Source of the DNA: Thermoplasmata archaeon
GTDB lineage: Archaea > Thermoplasmatota > Thermoplasmata > RBG-16-68-12
DNA: 7,929 bases
Direction of reading: 5' to 3'
NCBI GenBank assembly: GCA_021788795.1
Contig: JAJYKG010000094.1
Location: 1-7,929, forward strand
Below, in pieces: positions 1 to 5,385 of the stretch (position 1 is the stretch's first letter; each line of letters begins with the position of its first letter). The notes beneath the pieces were generated by a model. It did no database searches and was not told where the DNA came from. It saw nothing but the letters and a program-made list of their open reading frames with translations. Position numbers and translations under genes: made by a program.

Positions 1-1184
1 TCAAATTCGTACTGTGTGTTCGTCGCCGCGTTTGTGATCTGATAGTTGCACTGCAGGGTGCCCGCGCTGTCTCTCATCCTGAGGTAGTAGTACGGATTGT
101 AGTGGAGGTTCGAGTCCCGGCTATAGTAGAGAGCGTAGAGGCTGTTTGCCATGTCCACGTGCGTGTTGGAGCTCTGCATGAAGAACAAGGGAGCGGCCTG
201 TTGCCAGTTGCCCTGCTGCGTCGTTTGCCAGGTCGCTCTTACCATGAAACTTGTGGTGTCGTCGTAGGTCCCCACCACATTGTTCCGTAGCATCTCGTTC
301 GTGTTGGCCGGGTCGCGCCGGTCGGAGAGCACGTAGATATTGCGGTTGCTCGAGTCCCAATGCACATCGCTGTAGGGCTGGGGACTCTCCTGTGCGAAGC
401 CATCGCCCGACGTGAATGCGTACAGGATGCTGAAATGGGCCGGGTGGAGGTAGAAGTTGGACGCGTCGCTCTCATTGGCGATGGCCGTTCCGTCTGTGTA
501 GCAGAAGCTTACATCTGTAAGTCCGTAGGTTGCGAGCCACGTCTTGTTCAGTGTGACCGTCTGTCCCGAGGTGTTCGCATCCTGGAGACTGATTCCCAGT
601 CGATTAACGGACACCTGTCGCGGCTCCGACCAGGTCCCGTTTACACCGGTGGTGTTCACTGACCGGGTTTCCGTGTGGGGCACCTCCACAATCTGAACCC
701 GCATGGGCCGTTCCAGCGAGATGCTGTCGGGAGCACCCGTGGTGTACCACTCGCGGGCTTGCTCGGGCTGAAATTCACTCACATCGAGTCTACGGGGGAT
801 GCCCGAGCTGGAAATCGTGAGGTTATACCAGGACAGCCCCGCATACGAAGTGATGGAGAACGTGGCGTTTCCGAAACCCGGATGGGGGATCGAACTGAGG
901 AGCCACGCGCGGCTGACGAGTACCGAAACTCGTGACGGCGCGGAAGCAGCGACAGCGATGGACAAAGACCTGTTGACCGGGTCAAAGCTCCAGCCCACAA
1001 CCCCTTGGGCACTGATCGGCTGACCATCATGCAACACCACAATGCTCGGCTGTCTGGGAGCGCTCGTCTCCAATGCTGGAGCGACCTCGAAAGGATTCGA
1101 GGCTGTCGCTCGGGACGAAATCAGTGTCGTACTTGACAAGACGAGCGCGAGCACCACGGCGAAGACCATAACGAGCGTGCGCAA
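1..1184 (-). CDS. Secreted, probably N-glycosylated beta-rich protein, partial (C-terminus beyond window)
   Basis: The minus strand is open from 1184 to the window edge, giving 394 complete codons with no stop, so the C-terminus lies outside. I chose the TTG at 1184-1182 because GGAGGG at 1197-1192 lies seven bases before it and it gives a textbook signal peptide: MRT, then a hydrophobic core to about residue 22, and a likely cut after the ATA at residues 26-28. The ATG at 1169-1167 is the alternative, but it loses the basic N-terminus and has poor Shine-Dalgarno spacing. The mature part is rich in Ser, Thr, Asn and aromatic residues, with many N-x-S/T sequons (NAT, NLT, NTT, NGT, NTS, NKT), as expected for an archaeal surface glycoprotein. 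From about residue 275 to the edge, the pattern (VGTYDD, FMVRATW, APLFF, YYYLRMRDSAG) resembles a concanavalin/LamG-like jelly-roll, judged by eye only. No catalytic motif is recognised. Adhesion, sugar binding or a hydrolase accessory domain are all possible. Third codon positions are less GC-rich than in the genes right of 2900. Confidence 0.82.
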   Translation of the reverse strand, partial: MRTLVMVFAVVLALVLSSTTLISSRATASNPFEVAPALETSAPRQPSIVVLHDGQPISAQGVVGWSFDPVNRSLSIAVAASAPSRVSVLVSRAWLLSSIPHPGFGNATFSITSYAGLSWYNLTISSSGIPRRLDVSEFQPEQAREWYTTGAPDSISLERPMRVQIVEVPHTETRSVNTTGVNGTWSEPRQVSVNRLGISLQDANTSGQTVTLNKTWLATYGLTDVSFCYTDGTAIANESDASNFYLHPAHFSILYAFTSGDGFAQESPQPYSDVHWDSSNRNIYVLSDRRDPANTNEMLRNNVVGTYDDTTSFMVRATWQTTQQGNWQQAAPLFFMQSSNTHVDMANSLYALYYSRDSNLHYNPYYYLRMRDSAGTLQCNYQITNAATNTQYEF

Positions 1185-1230
1185 CTGCAATCCCTCCGAC
1201 TCTCCACCGATTCGCGGAGGACCCGCGGTT

Positions 1231-1244
1231 TACTTAAGTTTATG
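1231..1244 (-). promoter_or_regulatory. Probable TATA-box region for the secreted-protein gene
   Basis: On the minus strand an AT-rich patch reads CCATAAACTTAAGTA in otherwise GC-rich DNA. Archaeal TATA boxes centre about 26 bases before the transcription start, which would place the start near 1208-1214 and give a leader of about 25-30 bases holding the GGAGGG ribosome site at 1197-1192. The reading frame of the gene is closed by a TAA inside this patch, consistent with the gene starting after it. Spacing is right, but the match is by eye. Confidence 0.4.
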
Positions 1245-1372
1245 GAGCGTTCGCTCACCATCAGGGCCAGCGAGCATGTTCTGTTTTGATGCCGATGCAC
1301 GTAGCAGGCTGCATCTACAATGTACGAAGGGCGAACGCCAGAACACGGCGGCTTTTCGGTCGCGGGCATGAC

Positions 1373-1873
1373 TTACGCAGCGGCGCACTTGGACGGCTTG
1401 GCTCTCGCTCCTTGGCGCGCCATCTCGTGTAGCGTCCGGTAGTGCGTCGCCCATTCGATGAGGTCGCCCCAGCCGTCGTTGGGCGAGAGCGGAAGGGCGA
1501 TTCCAGCAGCTTGTGCCGGAGTCATCCCGCCCAGGGTCATGTAAGGCCTCAGGAAGTGGTAGTCAATGGCGATGACGCTGGGAATCGGAGACGCGGGCGA
1601 CTTCAAGCCTCAAATCGGCCGAATCCGGTCCTTGAAGGTGCCGTGGAACCGCTCGACGGGCTGGTTCGGCCGGAAGCCGCTGTCGGACGCCGTGTGCGTT
1701 ATGCGCTTGCCCGGCCATACCTTCTTGATGATTCGGGGGTAGACCTTCAGGCTGTCTGTGTGGATATCGGACGGATTGGGCAGCAATTCCGCGCAGCGCT
1801 CAAGGAAGGCGTAGCCCTCCCTGAAGGTCCGGGTCGTGGGAATCCGCGTGCCGATGAGGAACCGCGTGCCCAG
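1373..1873 (-). pseudogene. IS6-type DDE transposase remnant (C-terminal half, internal stop)
   Basis: Read leftwards, the frame matches the C-terminal half of IS6-like DDE transposases. In order it shows TRFLI-T-TRTFREGYAFLE, then HTDSLKVY with the second catalytic Asp (codon 1756-1754), then NQPVERFHGTFKDR with the catalytic Glu (codon 1654-1652). The Asp-Glu spacing of 34 residues agrees with the DD34E family. Then comes the family's tail, YHFLRPYMTLGGMTPAQAAGI, and a TAA at 1375-1373. Directly after KDRIRPI, where the family usually has an Arg before Gly-x-Lys, the codon is TGA (1612-1610), a single C-to-T change from CGA. The frame is also closed by TGA at 1876-1874, so the N-terminal helix-turn-helix or zinc-ribbon and the first catalytic Asp are missing. 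A one-base shift there reads VD before LGTRFL, so a frameshift may add to the damage. No terminal inverted repeats or target duplication could be seen. It cannot make active enzyme. Confidence 0.85.
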
Positions 1874-1876
1874 TCA

Positions 1877-2464
1877 ACTGACCTTGTTGGGATGTTCACA
1901 TTGCAGGAGGTGCGCATAGCCCAAGAACCCGCTAACCGCGGTCCTCGAAGGAAGCTATCCCTCCAGTCGCTATAAAGAGCCTGCGCCCGCGAGTCATGCC
2001 ATCACCCGCGACGGGACGGATGAATCCTCACCCGAAGACGGGACAAAACCCGGTTCCATTATTCTCGCGCGAGACCGAGGGGAAAGTGCCCGCCCGAAGG
2101 CGGGCATGAGGGGACAGGCGAGGGGGAGGGACAGGCGCTCGCGGCGCTTTCCATTACCAGCGTGCCGGAGGGAAAGAGCGAAATATGGGGGGCGAGGTAG
2201 AAGGGACCGCCTCTCGTGCGGGTTTGACGCATTTGAGAGCCCAAAACCACAAGAGACCCAAGACAACGAAAGACTGGAGTGAAGAACATCTGGCTTCTAC
2301 CGGCAACGTCAAGGCTCCTAAGTCAACGGAGAGAGTTCATCGAGTCGCCGTCTCCGACGACCGTCATCACCCTCGAAATACCTGAGAAAATCTGAGAATC
2401 CTTCTGAGGGATTACCTGTCATCCAGAACACTCGAATCAGGATAACTCTACGAGGGGCAGGACC
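1877..2464. other. Gene-poor stretch, probably decayed DNA with repeats
   Basis: No convincing gene is visible on either strand. The short open frames here (for example 2185-2385 plus, and 1994-2266 minus) lack family resemblance, and the best of them has a poorly spaced Shine-Dalgarno. Base use is less GC-rich than right of 2880. The stretch holds a 12-base perfect palindrome (2063-2074), a stable hairpin with a GGGACAGG tail (2086-2118) and a second GGGACAGG at 2128-2135. At 2383-2414 there are three closely spaced CTGAG words of unknown meaning. Decay next to the dead transposase is the simplest reading; an unrecognised small RNA is possible. Confidence 0.5.
2086..2118 (+). repeat. GC-rich hairpin repeat, copy 1
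   Basis: A perfect stem of GCCCGCC and GGCGGGC closes a CGAA loop at 2088-2105, extendable by one T-A and one G-T pair. It is followed by ATGAGGGGACAGG. The same layout (GGGAAA lead-in, GCCCGCCC hairpin, CATGAG, GGGACAGG) recurs at 2683-2718 in the same orientation. The tail word is repeated once more at 2128-2135 within GAGGGACAGGCG. It is not followed by a T-run, so it does not look like an intrinsic terminator. Confidence 0.6.
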
Positions 2465-2609
2465 GTGAAGAACGAAGAAGGTCCACAACCGCCCGTCGAA
2501 AGACATCAAGTGTGCCCGGTGCAAGATTCGCTTGCGTTGGGCCTCGGATGTTCGGTGGGTCGGGAACAAGCACCGCGTACCGCTTTGTCGAGACTGCGCG
2601 GCTCGCTAA
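2465..2609 (+). pseudogene. Small zinc-ribbon protein with an apparent frameshift near its start
   Basis: The frame ending with TAA at 2607-2609 encodes about 46 residues with two paired-cysteine knuckles: CARC (codons 2511-2522) and CRDC (codons 2586-2597). The pattern is C-x2-C-x21-C-x2-C with many Lys and Arg between, a typical small zinc ribbon that could bind nucleic acid or protein. This frame has no ATG, GTG or TTG before the first knuckle and is closed by TGA at 2466-2468. A GTG at 2465 has GAGGGG seven bases before it, an ideal ribosome site, but opens the neighbouring frame. Removing one A near 2470-2472 would join this start to the ribbon (MKTKKVHNRPSK, then the knuckle). I therefore read it as a tiny gene with a one-base insertion; sequencing error or programmed frameshifting would look the same. 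The alternative is that the GTG frame itself, 60 residues to 2647 with no recognisable motif, is the product. Confidence 0.45.
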
Positions 2610-2682
2610 GTCGCAGCGGCGCAGGGGCGGAGGTTGAAGAGCGATAGCTTTCGTAGAAGGTTACGAGAGAAAAGGGAAAAGG

Positions 2683-2718
2683 GCCCGCCCCTCAGGGGGT
2701 GGGCATGAGAGGGACAGG
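2683..2718 (+). repeat. GC-rich hairpin repeat, copy 2
   Basis: The arms GCCCGCCCC and GGGGTGGGC (nine pairs including one G-T) close a TCAG loop at 2683-2704, followed by ATGAGAGGGACAGG. Compared with copy 1 at 2086-2118, the loop and inner stem differ, yet pairing is kept and the flanks GGGAAA and CATGAG-GGGACAGG are conserved. It lies about 95 bases before tRNA-Thr, in the same orientation. Confidence 0.6.
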
Positions 2719-2783
2719 TAGCGAAACGGGCTTGGGCGTCGCTCGCGAGAATGTTTCGCGTACGGGAGCTGTACGAGAAATCC

Positions 2784-2790
2784 TTTTACA
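2784..2790 (+). promoter_or_regulatory. TATA-like box of tRNA-Thr
   Basis: TTTTACA, preceded by the purine-rich GAGAAA stretch, is centred 27 bases upstream of the first tRNA base. This is the spacing of archaeal TATA boxes, and it is the only AT-rich patch in this GC-rich leader. The A-rich stretch just upstream could serve as the BRE. Confidence 0.55.
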
Positions 2791-2813
2791 CGGGGCGGCG
2801 ATGGGCGGGCGGC

Positions 2814-2886
2814 GCCACCCTAGCTCAGTCGGTAGAGCAGCCGCCTTGTAAGCGGCAGGTCGGGAGTTCGACTCTCCCGGGTGGCT
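2814..2886 (+). tRNA. tRNA-Thr (anticodon UGU)
   Basis: The full cloverleaf can be folded by eye. The acceptor stem GCCACCC pairs with GGGTGGC, the D arm is GCTC-AGTCGGTA-GAGC, and the anticodon stem GCCGC pairs with GCGGC around the loop CTTGTAA, placing TGT at the anticodon. The variable loop is AGGTC, and the T arm is GGGAG-TTCGACT-CTCCC. The discriminator base is T (U73), the usual one for archaeal threonine tRNA. CCA is not encoded, so it must be added by the CCA-adding enzyme. There is no intron. It decodes ACA and probably other ACN codons. It converges on the GTPase gene, whose stop lies 21 bases after the tRNA. Confidence 0.97.
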
Positions 2887-2907
2887 TCGTCCCGTTGCGC
2901 CGCGGGC

Positions 2908-3501
2908 TCACTCATGGTTCCCGTTGTTCTGGATCGCGTTGTGGACCACGCGGGCGCCGAGGCGGCGGAAGACCTCCTCGACGTTCGCCCCGCTCTTCGC
3001 GGACGTCAGGAAGACGTCGGCGCCGAGGGCCTCGGCGGCCTGGACGGCCTCCGCGGTCGTGTACTGCGCCTGGTCGGTCAGGTCGGCCTTGTTCACCGCG
3101 ACGATGATGGGCACCTGGCCCGTGACGCCCTCGACGGCCTTGATCCAGTTCTGGAGGTCCTCGAGCGTGTCCTTGCGCGTCAGGTCCGCCACGGCGAGCA
3201 CGCCCTTCGCGTCGAAGAAGTACGCGTCCTTGAGCATCTCGCGGAAGCCGGGCTGGCCCATGATGTCCCAGATCATCAGGTCGACGTCGGCATCGAGGTC
3301 ATGCGACGGATCCGTCACCCGGACGGGCTTCTTGGAGACCTTCGTCCCGATCGTCGTGAGGTAGTGGTCGTCGAAGGAGTTCATCACGTAGCGGCGCACG
3401 AGGGAGGTCTTGCCCACGGCGGGGTTGCCGACGAGGCAGACCTTGGCCTTGATGTGCTTTCTCGCCCGGGGCGCCGTCTCTTCGGGGATTGTCGCGTTCA
3501 T
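2908..3501 (-). CDS. Rab/Ras-like small GTPase
   Basis: The 197-residue product has all five G-box motifs of a Ras-superfamily GTP-binding switch: P-loop GNPAVGKTS (residues 25-33, Lys31), switch I Thr (TTIGTK, 49-54), WDIMGQPG (78-85, Gln83 at the Ras Gln61 position), NKAD (137-140) and TSAK (166-169). It should bind and hydrolyse GTP in the cytoplasm. There is no C-terminal Cys for prenylation and no membrane segment, so any membrane contact must go through a partner. The ATG at 3501-3499 is preceded by GAGGT with seven bases of spacing. It lies 39 bases downstream of the 82-residue gene, on the same strand, so the two are probably co-transcribed. No Roadblock/MglB-type regulator, the usual partner of prokaryotic small GTPases, is seen nearby. 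Archaeal homologues are common, but their role is mostly unknown; polarity, trafficking-like or signalling functions are possible. Confidence 0.93.
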   Translation of the reverse strand: MNATIPEETAPRARKHIKAKVCLVGNPAVGKTSLVRRYVMNSFDDHYLTTIGTKVSKKPVRVTDPSHDLDADVDLMIWDIMGQPGFREMLKDAYFFDAKGVLAVADLTRKDTLEDLQNWIKAVEGVTGQVPIIVAVNKADLTDQAQYTTAEAVQAAEALGADVFLTSAKSGANVEEVFRRLGARVVHNAIQNNGNHE

Positions 3502-3540
3502 GGGAACGACCTCGCACGCCTCCTCGCTCGTCCTCCGGTC

Positions 3541-3789
3541 TCACTCTCCCCCGGCCCCGACCGGGGGCGTCAGTTGCAGGGACATGTAGACCCACATGAG
3601 CTCTTCCTTCTCGAACTCCCCCAGGCGGTCGTCGCCCAGGTAGGTCTCGTAGAGCGGGGTGATGTCATTGTCCGCGCGGGCGCTCATGGACAGGTTCAGG
3701 ACGTACTCCGTGAGGAGGTGCACGTTCTCCGTCTTCACCCGGAGTCCTCCGGAGACGTCGACCTGCGGTGGGCCGCGCAGGAACCGCAT
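3541..3789 (-). CDS. Conserved-looking small protein of unknown function upstream of the GTPase
   Basis: I do not recognise the family. The product is 82 residues from the ATG at 3789-3787: acidic overall in its second half, without Cys, without membrane segments, with a helical-looking middle (ENVHLLTEYVLNLSMSARAD) and an acidic tail (DDRLGEFEKEELMWVYMSLQL). An in-frame ATG at 3831-3829 would add an Arg-rich, low-quality extension (MPLRRRRTQ), and the frame is open further up, so the start is not certain; neither ATG has a strong Shine-Dalgarno. A weak AT-rich patch (GCTTCAAATG, 3838-3829) could be a TATA element giving a short leader before 3789. Strong GC-ending codon use supports real coding. 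Its place just ahead of the GTPase suggests a partner, regulator or adaptor, by position only. Confidence 0.7.
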   Translation of the reverse strand: MRFLRGPPQVDVSGGLRVKTENVHLLTEYVLNLSMSARADNDITPLYETYLGDDRLGEFEKEELMWVYMSLQLTPPVGAGGE

Positions 3790-3938
3790 GCTCAAACCCC
3801 GACTCTGCGTCCGCCGTCGTCGGAGGGGCATTTGAAGCTTCCCTAGCCGTTCTGCGCGGTGAAAACAGGAATCCCGGCCGGCGGCGGGGTTCCCGGGCAC
3901 AGGATTAAGGGGGCCTCGCGCCTCTGCCGTCTCGCGCC

Positions 3939-4892
3939 ATGTCCGCTGCCCTCGCCTCGGCCGTTCGGTCCGCTCCCGGGGTGGTGCCTCAGGAGCCGCC
4001 TGCGTCCGTGCAGGTTCTCTGGTACACGGACCCCATCAACGTCTGGTGCTGGGGATGCGAGCCCGCGATCCGGAGGATCCAGGTCCGGTACGCGGACGCC
4101 GTCCGCGTGACCGCGGTCATGGGCGGCCTCTTCGAGGACTTCACTCCGGTCCGGGAGAACTGGGCGCGGATGTCCGGCGGGAAGTGGCAGGACTCCGTGC
4201 TCGCCTTCCTGACGGCCGTCGCGGCGCACCACCGCATGCCCATGGACGTGCCGCTCATGATGGCGTCCGTGAACGACCTGGTGTCCACGTGGCCGTCGTG
4301 CATCGCGGTGAAAGCCGCGGGCCTCCAGGGGAGCGGCCGCGAGCTCCCGTACCTCCGGCGCTTCCGGGAGGCCATGTACATCGAAGGCCGCAACACGACC
4401 GCGCGCGGCGTGCAGGTCCAGATTGCGTCCGAGATCGGCCTCGACGCACCCGCGTTCGAGCGGGCGCTGGAGGACGGCCGCGCGGAAGCCGCGTTCCACA
4501 AGGACCTGGACCTCTGCCGCTCCCGCTCCGTCACCGGATTCCCGACGTTCGAGCTCCTCCGCGAGGCCGCGACCGTACGTCTTGACGGTTGGCAGCCGTG
4601 GGACGCGTTCGAGGAAGCGCTGAACGAGTTCGCCCCCGACCTCCATCCGCGGCCCATGGACGCGACTGCGGAGAACGTGCGCGGGCTCCTGCGGCGCTAC
4701 CCGCGCCTCGCGACGCTCGAGGTGGCCGCGATCCTGGGCGTTACGGACGACGAGGCGGAGATCCTCCTCGAGGACCTCGAGGCCGAGGGCTCCGTCAACC
4801 GCCGCGAGGTCGGCGCGGGGCTGTTCTGGGAGCCGGCGCGCCCGGCCCTGGCTCCGGCGGACCCGCAGAAGAGCGGCACGGTCGGCCCGTAG
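3939..4892 (+). CDS. DsbA/FrnE-like thioredoxin-fold protein fused to a winged-helix-like domain
   Basis: The 317-residue product begins its thioredoxin fold at VLWYTDP (26-32), followed by the active-site motif C37-W-G-C40 at the head of helix 1. The helical insert covers about 65-195. VTGFPTF (198-204) then gives the family's cis-proline, P202. This layout is that of DSBA-like oxidoreductases, close to FrnE and the SpxH/YjbH adaptors, whose TDP-x2-C start it shares. No signal peptide is seen, so the enzyme should act in the cytoplasm on thiols or disulfides. Residues about 241-298 look like a winged helix: ENVRGLLRRYP, a LEVAAILGV helix-turn-helix, EILLEDLEAEG, then a short wing (REVGAGLFW). 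This suggests DNA or protein binding. The start ATG follows a weak TATA-like ATTAAGG at 3904-3910, which would give a nearly leaderless mRNA. It is transcribed divergently from the 82-residue gene, sharing about 150 bases. Confidence 0.88.
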   Translation: MSAALASAVRSAPGVVPQEPPASVQVLWYTDPINVWCWGCEPAIRRIQVRYADAVRVTAVMGGLFEDFTPVRENWARMSGGKWQDSVLAFLTAVAAHHRMPMDVPLMMASVNDLVSTWPSCIAVKAAGLQGSGRELPYLRRFREAMYIEGRNTTARGVQVQIASEIGLDAPAFERALEDGRAEAAFHKDLDLCRSRSVTGFPTFELLREAATVRLDGWQPWDAFEEALNEFAPDLHPRPMDATAENVRGLLRRYPRLATLEVAAILGVTDDEAEILLEDLEAEGSVNRREVGAGLFWEPARPALAPADPQKSGTVGP

Positions 4893-4940
4893 GCCGCGCC
4901 TCCGGACCCTGCCTCCCTTGCACCAGAAAAGTCGTCACGG

Positions 4941-4959
4941 TTAAATACAGCGTTATACA
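4941..4959 (+). promoter_or_regulatory. Promoter of the HTH regulator gene, two candidate TATA boxes
   Basis: TTAAATAC at 4941-4948 and TTATAC at 4953-4958 stand out in GC-rich DNA. With the archaeal spacing of about 26 bases they predict transcription starts near 4971 and 4982. Both lie after the first ATG (4965) but before the ATG at 4995, which supports the later start codon. Confidence 0.55.
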
Positions 4960-4994
4960 GTAAGATGCCGTCCCCGGTCTCCGGGCGGCTCCCC

Positions 4995-5381
4995 ATGCTC
5001 CAGCCCCAAGAAGTCATCGTGGCGAAACTGCTGCCGACGATCCGGTCGCGGCTCGCGAAGGAACTCCTCCACACCTACAAGATGAAACAGGTGGACGTGG
5101 CGCACTCAATGGGCGTCACCCAGGCGGCCGTCAGCCACTACAACACCCAGAGCCGCGGGGTGGACCAGGACATGGTCCGCCGCTTCCCCGAGATCAAGGT
5201 CTTCGTGGACAAGCTCGCCGACCGGATCGCCCACGGCCTCTCCCGACCCGAGCAGATTTCCCAGATCAACGAGTTCTGCTCGAACCTCATGCTCACCGCG
5301 CGCTTCTGCGACTATCACAAGAGCCTTGGGGACATTGACCCCACCTGCGCCGCGTGCTTTGCGGCGCCGCCGAAGCCGTGA
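4995..5381 (+). CDS. Archaeal HTH transcription regulator with Cys-rich C-terminus (COG2522-like)
   Basis: From the ATG at 4995 the product is 128 residues. It starts MLQPQEVIV, as in COG2522-type regulators, and carries a Cro/XRE-like helix-turn-helix at about 29-55 (KQVDVAHSMGVTQAAVSHY). The C-terminal part has Cys95, Cys105, His108, Cys118 and Cys121 (FCDYH and CAAC), a layout suited to an iron-sulfur cluster or zinc. It should be a DNA-binding regulator whose activity may depend on that metal site; the metal is not known from sequence. The longer start at 4965 adds ten residues, but it lies only about 20 bases past the TATA box, upstream of the expected transcript start. The gene follows the DsbA-like gene by about 100 bases and has its own promoter. 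Its stop is only four bases from the stop of the convergent glycosyltransferase, with no T-run terminator visible. Confidence 0.88.
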   Translation: MLQPQEVIVAKLLPTIRSRLAKELLHTYKMKQVDVAHSMGVTQAAVSHYNTQSRGVDQDMVRRFPEIKVFVDKLADRIAHGLSRPEQISQINEFCSNLMLTARFCDYHKSLGDIDPTCAACFAAPPKP

Positions 5382-5385
5382 CGCC

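Noticed and set aside
1294..1315. Inverted repeat GATGCA / TGCATC with a 10-base loop
   Set aside because: Six pairs only, not extendable; too weak to call a terminator or transposon end.
2041..2165. RNase P or SRP RNA, suggested by GAGGGGAAAGTGCCCGCC
   Set aside because: The other conserved regions of RNase P RNA and the SRP helix 8 motif were not found nearby.
2300..2375. Possible C/D box guide RNA on the minus strand (GTGATGA near 2356-2369)
   Set aside because: A perfect box C word is present, but no CTGA box D at a suitable distance and no clear C'/D' pair.
2185..2385. 66-codon plus-strand frame starting at ATG 2185
   Set aside because: A GGAGGG exists, but 12 bases away; the product has no recognisable family and mixed codon use. 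It cannot be excluded as a small gene.
2318..2569. 83-codon minus-strand frame over the zinc-ribbon region
   Set aside because: No recognised motif and no good ribosome site; it lies antisense to the Cys-paired frame.
1197..2877. Nine-base match CGACTCTCC between 1197-1205 and the tRNA T arm at 2869-2877
   Set aside because: Too short for an attachment site, and no integrase gene is visible.
2881..3846. Long plus-strand open frame opposite the GTPase
   Set aside because: It is a GC-rich antisense shadow; the minus-strand frame has all GTPase motifs.
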